Assembly: GCA_910584785.1 (NCBI GenBank)
Contig: CAJUDX010000006.1
Span: forward strand, 1-64,000
Source of the DNA: an uncultured Lachnospiraceae bacterium
GTDB taxonomy: Bacteria; Bacillota; Clostridia; Lachnospirales; Lachnospiraceae
Length of the DNA stretch: 64,000 bases
Reading direction: 5' to 3'
Under the pieces are notes generated by a model. That model worked only from the letters and a program-made list of their open reading frames with translations, searched no databases and was not told the origin of the DNA. This document shows, in pieces, positions 44,030-53,050 of the stretch (position 1 is its first letter; each line of letters starts with the position of its first letter). The position numbers were made by a program, and so were the translations under genes.

Positions 44030-45015
44030 ACGTTGATGTGATTATACCTGCCTATCGTCCGGGGAAGAAGTTTTCCAGACTTCTTGCCATGCTGAAAAAG
44101 CAAACCTATCCGATTGGGAAAATCATTGTGATCAATACGGAGGAAAAATACTGGAACCGGGTCTGGGAGGAAGTGCCGAACCTGGTGCTTCGCCATATTA
44201 AAAAGGCAGAGTTTGACCACGGGAGGATTCGGTGCGAGGCCGTAAAACTGTCCCAGGCGGATGTATTTGTCTGTATGACAGATGATGCTGTACCGGCGGA
44301 TACGCATTTGATTGAAAATTTAGTCAAGGGATTTGAACAGCGTGGACCAAAGGGAGAACTTCCGGCAGTGGTATATGCCAGGCAGCTTCCAGGTGAGGGC
44401 TGCGGCTGGTGTGAGCGCTATACCCGCTATTTTAATTACCCGGATCAAAGTCTGGTAAAGACTAGGGCAGATATCGCACGGATGGGCATTAAGACCTACT
44501 TAGCATCGAATACTTGCTGTGCTTACCGGCGGGAGATTTATGACCGGCAGGGCGGATTTATTTCTCCGGCAATTTTTAATGAAGATATGATTTTTGCCGG
44601 CAGGGCGGTTCAGGCAGGGTATTGTATTGTCTATCAGGCGGAAGCGAAGGTGATTCATTTCCATAATTTCAGCTGCCGGCAGCAGTTTCACAGGAACTTT
44701 GACTTGGCAGTATCCCAGGCAGATTATCCCGATGTGTTTTCCGGGCTTCCTTCGGAGGGTGAGGGAATACGCCTGGTGAAGGAAACAGCCCGGTATTTGC
44801 TCAGAAGTGGGCGCCCCTGGCTTCTTCCCGGCCTTGTTATGAAAAGCGGAAGCAAGTATATGGGGTATTTTCTGGGGAAGCGTTACCAAAAGCTGCCAAT
44901 GTGGCTGGTGTGGTGCTGTACAATGAACCGGACATACTGGGAGAAGATAAAAGTACTGGATAAAAAAGTAAAGCCTGACAGAAGAAACAGCGCAAAAAAG
45001 AAAGCAGGGAAATAA
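44011..45015 (+). CDS. GT2 glycosyltransferase, rhamnosyltransferase-like
   Basis: The 334-residue protein begins at ATG 44011, preceded by GGAGGG; ATGs at 43987 and 43993 are alternatives and the longer frame is shadow. It has VDVIIPAYRPG, CMTDDAVPAD as donor motif, and FNEDMIFAGRA. The pattern resembles RfbF-type rhamnosyltransferases. It overlaps the flippase and is followed within one base by the DUF2304 gene, so this is one operon. Confidence 0.88.
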   Translation: METQALNVDVIIPAYRPGKKFSRLLAMLKKQTYPIGKIIVINTEEKYWNRVWEEVPNLVLRHIKKAEFDHGRIRCEAVKLSQADVFVCMTDDAVPADTHLIENLVKGFEQRGPKGELPAVVYARQLPGEGCGWCERYTRYFNYPDQSLVKTRADIARMGIKTYLASNTCCAYRREIYDRQGGFISPAIFNEDMIFAGRAVQAGYCIVYQAEAKVIHFHNFSCRQQFHRNFDLAVSQADYPDVFSGLPSEGEGIRLVKETARYLLRSGRPWLLPGLVMKSGSKYMGYFLGKRYQKLPMWLVWCCTMNRTYWEKIKVLDKKVKPDRRNSAKKKAGK

Positions 45016-45016
45016 A

Positions 45017-45397
45017 ATGATGACAATGATGCTTCGTTTGGTGTTGATCCTGGTATCAGCCGCAACGATGATAATGATGATACAGAAAATTCGAAAAGCC
45101 AAGCTGCAGATTGAGGATGCGATTTTTTGGGTACTGGTTTCCTTTATGTTTGTGCTGTTTAGTTTGTTTCCGCCGGTGGCAGATTTCCTTGCCCATATGC
45201 TGGGTATCTATGCGACGGTAAACTTTTTGTTTCTGTTTATTATTTTTTTACTGTTAATACGGGTGTTTTCCATGACGATTCGCATGTCCCAGCAGGAGAC
45301 CAAGTTAAAAGAACTTACGCAGAAGTTTGCACTTTATGAGCTGGAGCAGAGGGAAAAGGCGCAGAGGAAGGAAAGGAATGACGAAAAAGATGAGTGA
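45017..45397 (+). CDS. DUF2304 membrane protein
   Basis: The 126-residue protein has three membrane segments (about 4-22, 33-53, 64-87) and a charged coiled-coil-like tail rich in Glu, Lys and Arg. IEDAIFWVLVSFMFVLFSLFP is the family hallmark. DUF2304 proteins commonly accompany DPM1-like glycosyltransferases, as here. Its 3' end overlaps the next gene. Confidence 0.85.
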   Translation: MMTMMLRLVLILVSAATMIMMIQKIRKAKLQIEDAIFWVLVSFMFVLFSLFPPVADFLAHMLGIYATVNFLFLFIIFLLLIRVFSMTIRMSQQETKLKELTQKFALYELEQREKAQRKERNDEKDE

Positions 45398-47360
45398 AAA
45401 GACTTATCGGAGAAGGCCGGGGAGAGAGACACATTGGCTGAAGTACGGGATAGCCCTTCTTCTGGTTGTTATCGTGGGTTTTGGGCTGGAATACTTTTGC
45501 AATATTGCCGTATTGAAAAAGGAAAACCGGGGAATACGGGAAATTCCTTTCGAACGGGTGATTGCTGAGGGCTTTGCCCGGACAGAGGAAGGTTTTTTGC
45601 TGACGGAAGATAAAGGAACACTGACCATCGGGCTTGAGGGGATTTATGTCGATCAGTTTGTCTATTCCTATGATTATGAGTATGTATTAAACCTGAAAGC
45701 TTATATCTGCTATTATAATGTCTATGGCGAAGCTGACCCCAACCAGGATTTGCTGCGGGAAGATTTTAACCACCGCCATACGGATACTTCATATATAAAG
45801 GTCGGAAAAAAGGCAGACTCGATTGTACTGTCCGTAGACCGAAGTGCGTTAAAGGAGCCGGAAATACAGGAAGGGGAAGAGGCGCCGCCTCTGGTGTTTA
45901 CCAGCTTTTCTGTGCATAATACCCCGGCATTTAACTGGTACCGCCTGGGCTTTTTCTGGGTGTGCCTGGGGCTGGGGGCCTTTTTCTGGCTGTTCAGGGG
46001 ATATCTTGGGCGCCATATCGAAGCCGGTTTTCTGGCAGTGTGCTTAAGTATTGGTATTTTAATGATTTACGCCCTTCCCGTCAATAAAATCGGCTATGAC
46101 GAGGAAGTCCATCTTTACCGGGTGATGGGAATTGCCAGCTATCCTAAGGGGATGAATATTAATCAGACAATTTTTAGTTTCATGGTTCCCAGTCTGGATA
46201 CCTGGCCGGAAAATCAGCCTGGATCAGCGACCGAACAGCAGGAACTTCGGGAGTATTTAAACGAAAACGGCAATTATAAAACAGGGGAAATTCATCTTGA
46301 GCCGGAAACCCCGGCTGCTGTTATACTTTCTTATTTGCCGCAGGCTTTGGCATTAAAACTCTGCAAGGGTTTTAATATTCCCTGGGGGATTATGTTTACG
46401 CTGGGTAAGCTGGGAAATCTTTTCCTGTATGGCTTGTTAATGTATGAGGCAATTAAGCGGACACCGGTGGGCAAGGTGATGATGAGCGTGATTGCTTTAA
46501 TGCCGACATCTGTCTTTATGGCCTGCACCTATTCGTATGATCCCTGGGTGATGGGGTGGCTGTATTTGGGCAGTGCATGTCTGCTGAAGGAAATCCTGAC
46601 CCCGGAAAAAAAACTGAGCTGGAACTCGTACGGGGGAATCCTGGCATGCTTTCTCTTAGGCTGCAGTGCAAAGGCTGTCTATGCCCCGATGGTGCTAATT
46701 GCGCTTATGCTGCCTGAAGAGAAGTTTCAGGATGAGCAGCAGAAGTGGGTGATGCGGGGGGGAATCGTCCTTGCCTTTTTAGGCTTGATGGCGTCCTTTG
46801 TCCTTCCGGTTCTGCTTGCCCCCAAGGCAACGGGGGATGTCCGGGGCGGAGATACCAGCGAAGTCGGGCAGATGAGCTATGTGCTGGGTCATTTCTTTGG
46901 CTATCTGCGGGTTTTATTTGTGAATATCTTTGCCAGCCTGCCGAAGATGGTGTTTGGCAGGGACGTTTTTTCGGTGCAGGGGCATTTAGCGGACAGTCCG
47001 TTTACCTGGTTTGCGATGGGACTTGCCGCTTATACGGTAATTACAGATACAAAGACAACCGCACAGGCAGAGTTAAGGTTATGGCAAAAGGCGTGGATTT
47101 TCTTAATGCTGGGCGGCAGCGTGGTTCTGGTGTGGACTTCGATGTATATTTCCTTTACGGTTCCGGGACAGATGGTGATTGCCGGGGTTCAGGGAAGGTA
47201 TTATCTGCCGGTATTGTATCTGTTTTATCTGCTGCTCAATTCCCGGCTGGTCGTTGCGCGAATGAAAAATATGTGGTATCATACGGGAGTATTAGCGGCA
47301 AGTGCGGGGCTTTTGCTGGCGACGATGTGGGTGACGGTGTTGGTTCCGATGTGTATGTAA
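45378..47360 (+). CDS. DUF2142-like multipass membrane protein
   Basis: The 660-residue protein starts at ATG 45378 with AAGGAAAGG upstream, overlapping the DUF2304 gene by 20 bases. A first membrane segment (about 22-42) is followed by an extracytoplasmic domain (to about 190) and then about 9 membrane segments. NKIGYDEEVHLYRV has acidic residues where GT-C-type enzymes place the catalytic Asp. The family is probably involved in surface glycan assembly; enzymatic activity is inferred. Confidence 0.75.
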   Translation: MTKKMSEKTYRRRPGRETHWLKYGIALLLVVIVGFGLEYFCNIAVLKKENRGIREIPFERVIAEGFARTEEGFLLTEDKGTLTIGLEGIYVDQFVYSYDYEYVLNLKAYICYYNVYGEADPNQDLLREDFNHRHTDTSYIKVGKKADSIVLSVDRSALKEPEIQEGEEAPPLVFTSFSVHNTPAFNWYRLGFFWVCLGLGAFFWLFRGYLGRHIEAGFLAVCLSIGILMIYALPVNKIGYDEEVHLYRVMGIASYPKGMNINQTIFSFMVPSLDTWPENQPGSATEQQELREYLNENGNYKTGEIHLEPETPAAVILSYLPQALALKLCKGFNIPWGIMFTLGKLGNLFLYGLLMYEAIKRTPVGKVMMSVIALMPTSVFMACTYSYDPWVMGWLYLGSACLLKEILTPEKKLSWNSYGGILACFLLGCSAKAVYAPMVLIALMLPEEKFQDEQQKWVMRGGIVLAFLGLMASFVLPVLLAPKATGDVRGGDTSEVGQMSYVLGHFFGYLRVLFVNIFASLPKMVFGRDVFSVQGHLADSPFTWFAMGLAAYTVITDTKTTAQAELRLWQKAWIFLMLGGSVVLVWTSMYISFTVPGQMVIAGVQGRYYLPVLYLFYLLLNSRLVVARMKNMWYHTGVLAASAGLLLATMWVTVLVPMCM

Positions 47361-47381
47361 TGCGAGAAGATGGAGGAAATG

Positions 47382-47936
47382 ATGAGCAAGATTAAGGTAA
47401 CGGCAAATGCGATTGAAGGTTTATATGTGATTGAGCCAAAGGTGTTTCCTGATCCGCGCGGATATTTTATGGAAACCTATAATGAGCAGGATTTTCATGA
47501 AGAAGGGCTGAAGATGAAGTTTGTCCAGGATAACCAGTCCATGTCGGTAAAGGGGGTTCTGCGGGGGCTGCATTTTCAGAAGCAGTATCCGCAGGGGAAG
47601 CTGGTTCGTGTGATTCGCGGGGCAGTGTTTGATGTGGCGGTGGATCTTCGGGCGTCCTCTAAGACGTTTGGCAGGTGGTTTGGCGTTGAACTGACGGCGG
47701 AGAATAAAAAGCAGTTTTATATTCCTGAGGGTTTTGCCCATGGATTTCTGGTGCTGTCGGACGAGGCGGAGTTTGTTTATAAGTGTACGGATTTTTACCG
47801 TCCCGGCGACGAAGGGGGACTGATTTGGAATGACCCGGAGATTGGAATTGACTGGCCCATTAGTGAAGGAATGGAGCTGATTTTATCGGAAAAGGATAAG
47901 AAATGGGGCGGCATTAAGGATGGATTCCGGTTTTAG
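47382..47936 (+). CDS. rfbC: dTDP-4-dehydrorhamnose 3,5-epimerase
   Basis: RmlC epimerises dTDP-4-keto-6-deoxyglucose, the third step to dTDP-L-rhamnose. The 184-residue cupin protein has FPDPRGYFMETY, VLRGLHFQ with the catalytic His64, and YIPEGFAHGFLVLSD. ATG 47382 has GGAGG 5 bases upstream. It is separated from rmlA, rmlB and rmlD by about 27 kb yet completes the pathway. Confidence 0.95.
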   Translation: MSKIKVTANAIEGLYVIEPKVFPDPRGYFMETYNEQDFHEEGLKMKFVQDNQSMSVKGVLRGLHFQKQYPQGKLVRVIRGAVFDVAVDLRASSKTFGRWFGVELTAENKKQFYIPEGFAHGFLVLSDEAEFVYKCTDFYRPGDEGGLIWNDPEIGIDWPISEGMELILSEKDKKWGGIKDGFRF

Positions 47937-47984
47937 TACAGATTTTATTGATACCTCTTTGTTTTAGAAGATTGGGAGGAAGGA

Positions 47985-48797
47985 ATGAAGTATGTCTTAT
48001 CTCTGGCGAGGGAGATTGTAAAAAAAAGGAAACTGATTATTGATTTGGGGAAGGCGGACTTTCGGAAGAGGTTTGTTGGGTCATATTTTGGGATTGTGTG
48101 GATGTTTGTCCAGCCGATTGTCACCGTATTAATTTATTTTTTGATTTTTGGCCCTTATGGATTTCGGTCTGAACCGCCGGTTCCGGCGCCCTATGTTTTA
48201 TGGCTGGTTCCCGGAATTGTTCCCTGGTTTTTCTTTAGTGAGGCCTTAAATACCGGGACAGGATGCCTTCAGGAATACAGCTACCTGGTGAAGAAAGTCG
48301 TGTTCCAGGTGGAAATTCTGCCGCTGATTAAGCTGTTTTCCTGTATTATGGTTCATGGATTTTTTGTATTCATTATGTTTGGGCTGTATGCCTGCTACGG
48401 GCGATTGCCGCTTGTTACCTGGATTCAGGTGATTTATTATTCATTTGCGGCATCCATGCTGGCGCTGGCAATTAGCTACCTTACCTGTTCGATTCATGTG
48501 TTTTTTAAGGATATGGCACAGATTGTAGGGATATGTCTGCAGTTTGGAATGTGGATGGTGCCGATTATGTATGATGAGGGAATGTTTACGGATAAGGTGC
48601 CGGCGCTTGCGATGGTGTTTAAATTAAATCCGTTTTATTATATCGTGGCAGGGTATCGGGACAGTATGCTGACGGGGAACTGGTTTTGGGAGAGACCTAC
48701 GCTTACGCTGTATTTCTGGGGAGTTACGCTCGTGCTGATGCTGGCGGGACTGAAGGTGTTTAAGCGTCTGCGGCCGCATTTTTCAGATGTGTTATAA
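47985..48797 (+). CDS. wzm: Polysaccharide ABC exporter permease
   Basis: The 270-residue protein has six membrane segments and the ABC-2 family features VGSYFGIVWMFVQPI and GIVPWFFFSEAL. With Wzt, encoded 2 kb on, it exports polymer across the membrane. The start has GGGAGGA upstream. Two unrelated genes lie between this and the ATPase gene, which is unusual. Confidence 0.92.
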   Translation: MKYVLSLAREIVKKRKLIIDLGKADFRKRFVGSYFGIVWMFVQPIVTVLIYFLIFGPYGFRSEPPVPAPYVLWLVPGIVPWFFFSEALNTGTGCLQEYSYLVKKVVFQVEILPLIKLFSCIMVHGFFVFIMFGLYACYGRLPLVTWIQVIYYSFAASMLALAISYLTCSIHVFFKDMAQIVGICLQFGMWMVPIMYDEGMFTDKVPALAMVFKLNPFYYIVAGYRDSMLTGNWFWERPTLTLYFWGVTLVLMLAGLKVFKRLRPHFSDVL

Positions 48798-48825
48798 TGT
48801 TTTTGTCGGATAAGGGAGAAACAGG

Positions 48826-49425
48826 ATGCTTAAGAAACTGTATCTGGAGATTTGGGACGGGCAGGAGATAAAAAAGGTGGAGGCAGAGGTCGTGTATTCT
48901 GACCGGAAATCCTTAGGGCTTGAGGTCAGCCGGGAAGGAACGGTGAGGGTGAGGGCGCCGAAAAGGGCGTCGGATTTGGCGATTCAGTCATGGGTTGAGG
49001 AGAAGAAGATGTGGATTGCCAGGCATTATCTGGAGGCGATGGCCCGGCGGGAAGAAGCCAAAGAGAGGGGAGTCCCGGATTATGTGCGCTATCCTGCACT
49101 GGAAGAGAAGTACCGCAGGCAGGCCAGGGAAAAGCTTAGTCAGCGCACGGCGTATTTTGCCCGGCAGATGGGGGTAAGCTATGGAAGGATTACTGTTCGG
49201 GCGGCAAAAACCCGGTGGGGAAGCTGCAGCAGCAGGGGAAATTTGAATTTTCACTGGAAGCTTGCGCTGATGCCGCCGGAAGTTTTGGATTATGTGGTGG
49301 TTCACGAGCTGGCGCACCGCAGAGAAATGAACCATTCTCCCGCATTTTGGGCAGAGGTGGCGCGTATTCTTCCTGATTATCAGGAACGAAGGGCGTGGCT
49401 TAAGAAGTTTGGGCAGGAAGTGTAG
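48826..49425 (+). CDS. YgjP-like (DUF45) zinc metallopeptidase
   Basis: The 199-residue cytoplasmic protein has TRWGSCSS (129-136), then HELAH (160-164) and H170 as the third zinc ligand in MNHSPAFW. This is the YgjP/SprT-like metallopeptidase pattern. The start has GGGAGAAACAGG upstream. It sits between the exporter permease and an acyltransferase; the link to export is not known. Confidence 0.92.
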   Translation: MLKKLYLEIWDGQEIKKVEAEVVYSDRKSLGLEVSREGTVRVRAPKRASDLAIQSWVEEKKMWIARHYLEAMARREEAKERGVPDYVRYPALEEKYRRQAREKLSQRTAYFARQMGVSYGRITVRAAKTRWGSCSSRGNLNFHWKLALMPPEVLDYVVVHELAHRREMNHSPAFWAEVARILPDYQERRAWLKKFGQEV

Positions 49426-49473
49426 GGATGGCGGGCGGTTTACGCGATAGAGAGAATTTGGGAGATAAAGAAA

Positions 49474-50778
49474 GTGACGGGGAGAGTTAAAGCAGTTTTG
49501 CTGGCAGCCATAGTTATCGTGGCGGCTCTGGTGCTTCACCACAGTGAACGGAAACAGAAACAATTAAGTCTGGCAGCCTACGGAAAAAGAATGCTGGGCG
49601 TTCAGGAAAAGAAGGCCGGATGGAAGTTTTACATGGATTTTTTACGTTTTTTGGCAGTTATCCTGGTGATTGTCGCACATTCAATGGGACTGGCAGGCAC
49701 GGTGCTTGCCAGTGCTGAACATAACCTTCTTTTGGATGGAAGCACATCGGGTAATGTGGAAATGCTTCTGCTGCAGGGGATGCAATATTTTATCACCTGC
49801 CTTGGCGCACTGGCGCTGGTGTGTAATCTTTTATTTATTATGCTCAGCGGTGCGCTTCTCCTGCCGTTTAAAGAGGAAAAGCCGGGAGAATTTTATGTCA
49901 GGCGTTTTTCACGGGTAGTTATTCCATTAGCGGCTTATTATGTGGTTTATCTGTTATGGAACAAAACACTTTCTTTCAATTTGTTGTCGATAGGGAATGG
50001 GGTAAAGCTTATCCTTTCCGGCCCTAACGATTTTGTCCCTCATTTTTGGCTGGTTTATCTCCTGCTGGGGCTTTATCTTGCCGTGCCGTTTCAGCGATGG
50101 ATGCTTAGGGAATTGCCGGATAGTATTTTGCAGGGAATGGCGGCTGTGGTATTGGCTGGTTTTGTGCTGCAGGTAGTGTATTACCTGATTGGCTGTTCTT
50201 TTTCCTATCGCTCGATCTTATTTTCCTGGGAGGGTATCTTTTTCTGGGGTTATTTTTTAACACTGCCCTGCAGCAGGAAATATGAAAGATGGCTGCTGAT
50301 AGGCGGCGGGTTCTCAGCAGTAATCATAAGTTATCTGTTTTGCATGCGCGAGGATGCCGCAGCGATTGCGGTTAATGACTCTCTTTTGATGCTTTTATTT
50401 GCGTCAGCAATTGTAATATGGTGCAAAAACAGGGAGGAGAAAATGAAGAATAGAGCTTCCCGGGTGCTTTCTATTATCGTTCAGGCAGGGAATAAATATA
50501 GTTTTTCGATTTTGTTAATTCACTGGTTTGTCCTGTTTTTTGTAGTAGAAAGAAAGTTTAATATTACGTTTAAAATAATGCAGTTATATGGAATATTTGG
50601 CATAGGGGGAATTGTGATTGGCGTGTTGGTGCAGCTGCTGGCTACGCTTTTGATTAGTTTTTTGTTTGCCTTACTGTATGACCAGACCGTGGTTTTTGTA
50701 CTGCAGAAAATATGGGATAAACTGGTTATTTTGGTATCCGGCTGCATAAGCAGGAAAATGGGAGCAAGAAAAGAATAG
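49474..50778 (+). CDS. Acyltransferase-3 family membrane protein
   Basis: The 434-residue protein starts at GTG 49474 with GGGAG upstream. It has about 10 membrane segments. The acyltransferase-3 hallmark FYMDFLRFLAVILVIVAHS near residue 55 contains the His, and FVRRFSRVVIPL-like Arg motif follows. Such proteins O-acetylate sugars in surface glycans. It precedes the wzt gene. Confidence 0.88.
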   Translation: MTGRVKAVLLAAIVIVAALVLHHSERKQKQLSLAAYGKRMLGVQEKKAGWKFYMDFLRFLAVILVIVAHSMGLAGTVLASAEHNLLLDGSTSGNVEMLLLQGMQYFITCLGALALVCNLLFIMLSGALLLPFKEEKPGEFYVRRFSRVVIPLAAYYVVYLLWNKTLSFNLLSIGNGVKLILSGPNDFVPHFWLVYLLLGLYLAVPFQRWMLRELPDSILQGMAAVVLAGFVLQVVYYLIGCSFSYRSILFSWEGIFFWGYFLTLPCSRKYERWLLIGGGFSAVIISYLFCMREDAAAIAVNDSLLMLLFASAIVIWCKNREEKMKNRASRVLSIIVQAGNKYSFSILLIHWFVLFFVVERKFNITFKIMQLYGIFGIGGIVIGVLVQLLATLLISFLFALLYDQTVVFVLQKIWDKLVILVSGCISRKMGARKE

Positions 50779-50822
50779 GAAATCTATGGATTTTATGCTA
50801 TACTGCTGACAGGAGGAAAGGT

Positions 50823-52169
50823 ATGTCAGAAGAAAAAAAGGAATATGCCATATCCGTAAAGGATGTGACGAAGGTTTACCGTTTATATGACCGACCGATT
50901 GACCGTTTAAAGGAATCCTTAAGTGTTTCCCATAAAAGCTACCATAAGGATTTTTTTGCCCTGAATACGATATCCTTTGCCGTAGAAAAAGGCCAGACGG
51001 TTGGGATTATCGGAACCAACGGTTCGGGAAAGTCTACAATTTTGAAAATTATTACCGGTGTGCTTACCCCTACTTCCGGTCAGGTTGAGGTAAAGGGGAA
51101 AATTTCAGCCCTTCTGGAACTGGGGGCTGGTTTTAACATGGATTATACCGGTATTGAAAATATTTACATGAATGGAACCATGATGGGTTATTCTAAGAAA
51201 GAGATGGACGAAAAGCTTCAGGAAATTTTGGATTTTGCCGAAATTGGAGACTTTGTCTATCAGCCTGTCAAGACCTATTCCAGCGGTATGTTTGTACGTC
51301 TGGCGTTTGCCCTAGCGATTAATGTCGAGCCGGAAATCCTTATTGTGGACGAGGCGTTATCGGTGGGTGATGTGTTTTTCCAGGCCAAATGCTACCGCCG
51401 CATGGAAGAAATCCGCAAGAGCGGAACGACGATTTTGATGGTAACGCATGATATGGGCAGTATTATTAAATACTGTGATAAGGTAGTGCTTTTAAATAAA
51501 GGGGAATTTATTGCTGAGGGAAGCGCAGGCCAAATGGTGGATATGTATAAAAAGATTTTGGCAGGCAAGCTGGATTCCTTGATGGAAGAACTGCAGCAGG
51601 AGCGGGAGACGGTGCTAAATGAGGTTAGTCAGGGAGCGGCAGAGGAGGAAGAAATTTCCATGAGTGATTTTTCCGCCGGAATCCACGACGGTCTGATGAA
51701 GGAACAGATTACTATTAATGAAAACCGCACGGAATATGGTGACGGTCGGGCGGAGATTTATGATTTGGGCTTGTTTGACCAGCGCGGAAACCTTACGAAT
51801 CTTTTGTTAAAGGGAGAAATGTTTACGATAAGGGAACATATTCGCTTCCATGCATCGATAGAATCTCCGATTTTTACTTATACGATTAAGGACAAAAAGG
51901 GCACAGAGCTTTCGGGGACCAATACGATGTATGAGGGGACGGAAATTATGCCCGTAAAGGACGGCGACGAGTATAAGGTGGAATTTAAGCAGAAGATGAC
52001 CCTTCAGGGGGGAGAATACCTGCTGTCCATGAGCTGTACAGGCTTTGAGCAGGGAGAGCATGTAGTATACCACCGCCTGTACGATGTGGCAAATATTACC
52101 GTGATTTCCAATAAAAACACCGTTGGTATTTACGATATGGAGTCGCAGGTGACGGCAGTCAGGGGCTAA
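50823..52169 (+). CDS. wzt: Polysaccharide ABC exporter ATPase with C-terminal glycan-recognition domain
   Basis: The 448-residue protein has Walker A GTNGSGKST (64-72), ABC signature YSSGM (152-156) and Walker B ILIVDEAL (172-179). A C-terminal extension (about 290-448) matches the Wzt-C fold, which binds the end of the polymer before export. With Wzm it forms the transporter. AGGAGG precedes the ATG. A terminal modification such as methylation may be the export signal; a methyltransferase gene follows. Confidence 0.94.
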   Translation: MSEEKKEYAISVKDVTKVYRLYDRPIDRLKESLSVSHKSYHKDFFALNTISFAVEKGQTVGIIGTNGSGKSTILKIITGVLTPTSGQVEVKGKISALLELGAGFNMDYTGIENIYMNGTMMGYSKKEMDEKLQEILDFAEIGDFVYQPVKTYSSGMFVRLAFALAINVEPEILIVDEALSVGDVFFQAKCYRRMEEIRKSGTTILMVTHDMGSIIKYCDKVVLLNKGEFIAEGSAGQMVDMYKKILAGKLDSLMEELQQERETVLNEVSQGAAEEEEISMSDFSAGIHDGLMKEQITINENRTEYGDGRAEIYDLGLFDQRGNLTNLLLKGEMFTIREHIRFHASIESPIFTYTIKDKKGTELSGTNTMYEGTEIMPVKDGDEYKVEFKQKMTLQGGEYLLSMSCTGFEQGEHVVYHRLYDVANITVISNKNTVGIYDMESQVTAVRG

Positions 52170-52201
52170 AACAAGAACGGAGAGCGGGGAGGTAAAACGC
52201 G

Positions 52202-53050
52202 ATGAAAGACATCAGCTATGAAATTTTAGATCTTATGCAGGAATATGGTTCCGATTCGGCAGGGCTTCGCCGTATTTTAGAGAGCCAGACTTCGCCGGAG
52301 ATTCTCATGGCCCTTTCGCCTATCCGCGAAAATCTGGTGGAGTGGATGGATATAGGAAAAGAAGAAAGGGTGCTGCAGCTGGGTTCCGGCTATGGCGCGC
52401 TGACCGGGGCATTAGCCAGAAAGGCAGGGGAGGTTGTGGTGGTGGACCCCCGTGTGGAAAATCTTGAGGTTAACCGCATCCGTCATCAGGACAGGAAAAA
52501 TATCCGCTACCAGGAAGGGGAGGACGCCGACCTGGGAGGACAGAGCTTTGACTGGGTGTTTTTAATTGGACCAGAGACGAATGAGGCCGTGTTTGGCATC
52601 AGCCGGGCAAAAGATAACTGGGACAAGCAGGAGGAGCAGAGAATTACCATGATTGAAAAGATCCGAAGGGCGGCAAAGCTGACGGCTTTTGGCGGTCATA
52701 TGGTATTGGCCTTCCCCAATACGCATTCGATGCGGGTGTGGTCCGGCGATAAGCCGGATACTGAAGAATTAACCGTTTCATTGTCGGAACTGCTGGCGAT
52801 TGTGGACAGCTTAAAGGGGGAAAAGCGCGAACTGTATTATCCGCTTCCCGATTATAAGCTTCCCTCTATGATTTATTCGGACACCTACCCGCCGGTTAAG
52901 GGAGAAATTCCGGCAATGTTTGCCGCGTATGAGAAGCCCCGCCACCGGTTGTTTTCAGAGGATGCTGCGTACAGTGCCCTGTGTGAGGCCGGTGGCTTCG
53001 CACAGTTTGCCAATTCCTTTTTGCTGGTGTGGGAGAAGGGGAGGAAATGA
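52202..53050 (+). CDS. SAM-dependent methyltransferase
   Basis: The 282-residue protein has a class I motif RVLQLGSGYGALTGAL (56-71) and VVVVDPRVENLEVNRIR as the acidic loop. The target is unknown. By position after wzt it may modify the glycan chain end or a carrier-linked sugar; this is inference. The stop TGA overlaps the next ATG by one base (TGATG), so the two are coupled. A GGGGAGGTAAA ribosome binding site precedes the start. Confidence 0.8.
   Translation: MKDISYEILDLMQEYGSDSAGLRRILESQTSPEILMALSPIRENLVEWMDIGKEERVLQLGSGYGALTGALARKAGEVVVVDPRVENLEVNRIRHQDRKNIRYQEGEDADLGGQSFDWVFLIGPETNEAVFGISRAKDNWDKQEEQRITMIEKIRRAAKLTAFGGHMVLAFPNTHSMRVWSGDKPDTEELTVSLSELLAIVDSLKGEKRELYYPLPDYKLPSMIYSDTYPPVKGEIPAMFAAYEKPRHRLFSEDAAYSALCEAGGFAQFANSFLLVWEKGRK

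Noticed and set aside
50796..50804. Extended -10 (TGC TATACT) before wzt
   Set aside because: It would start transcription within the ribosome binding site; no -35 is present.
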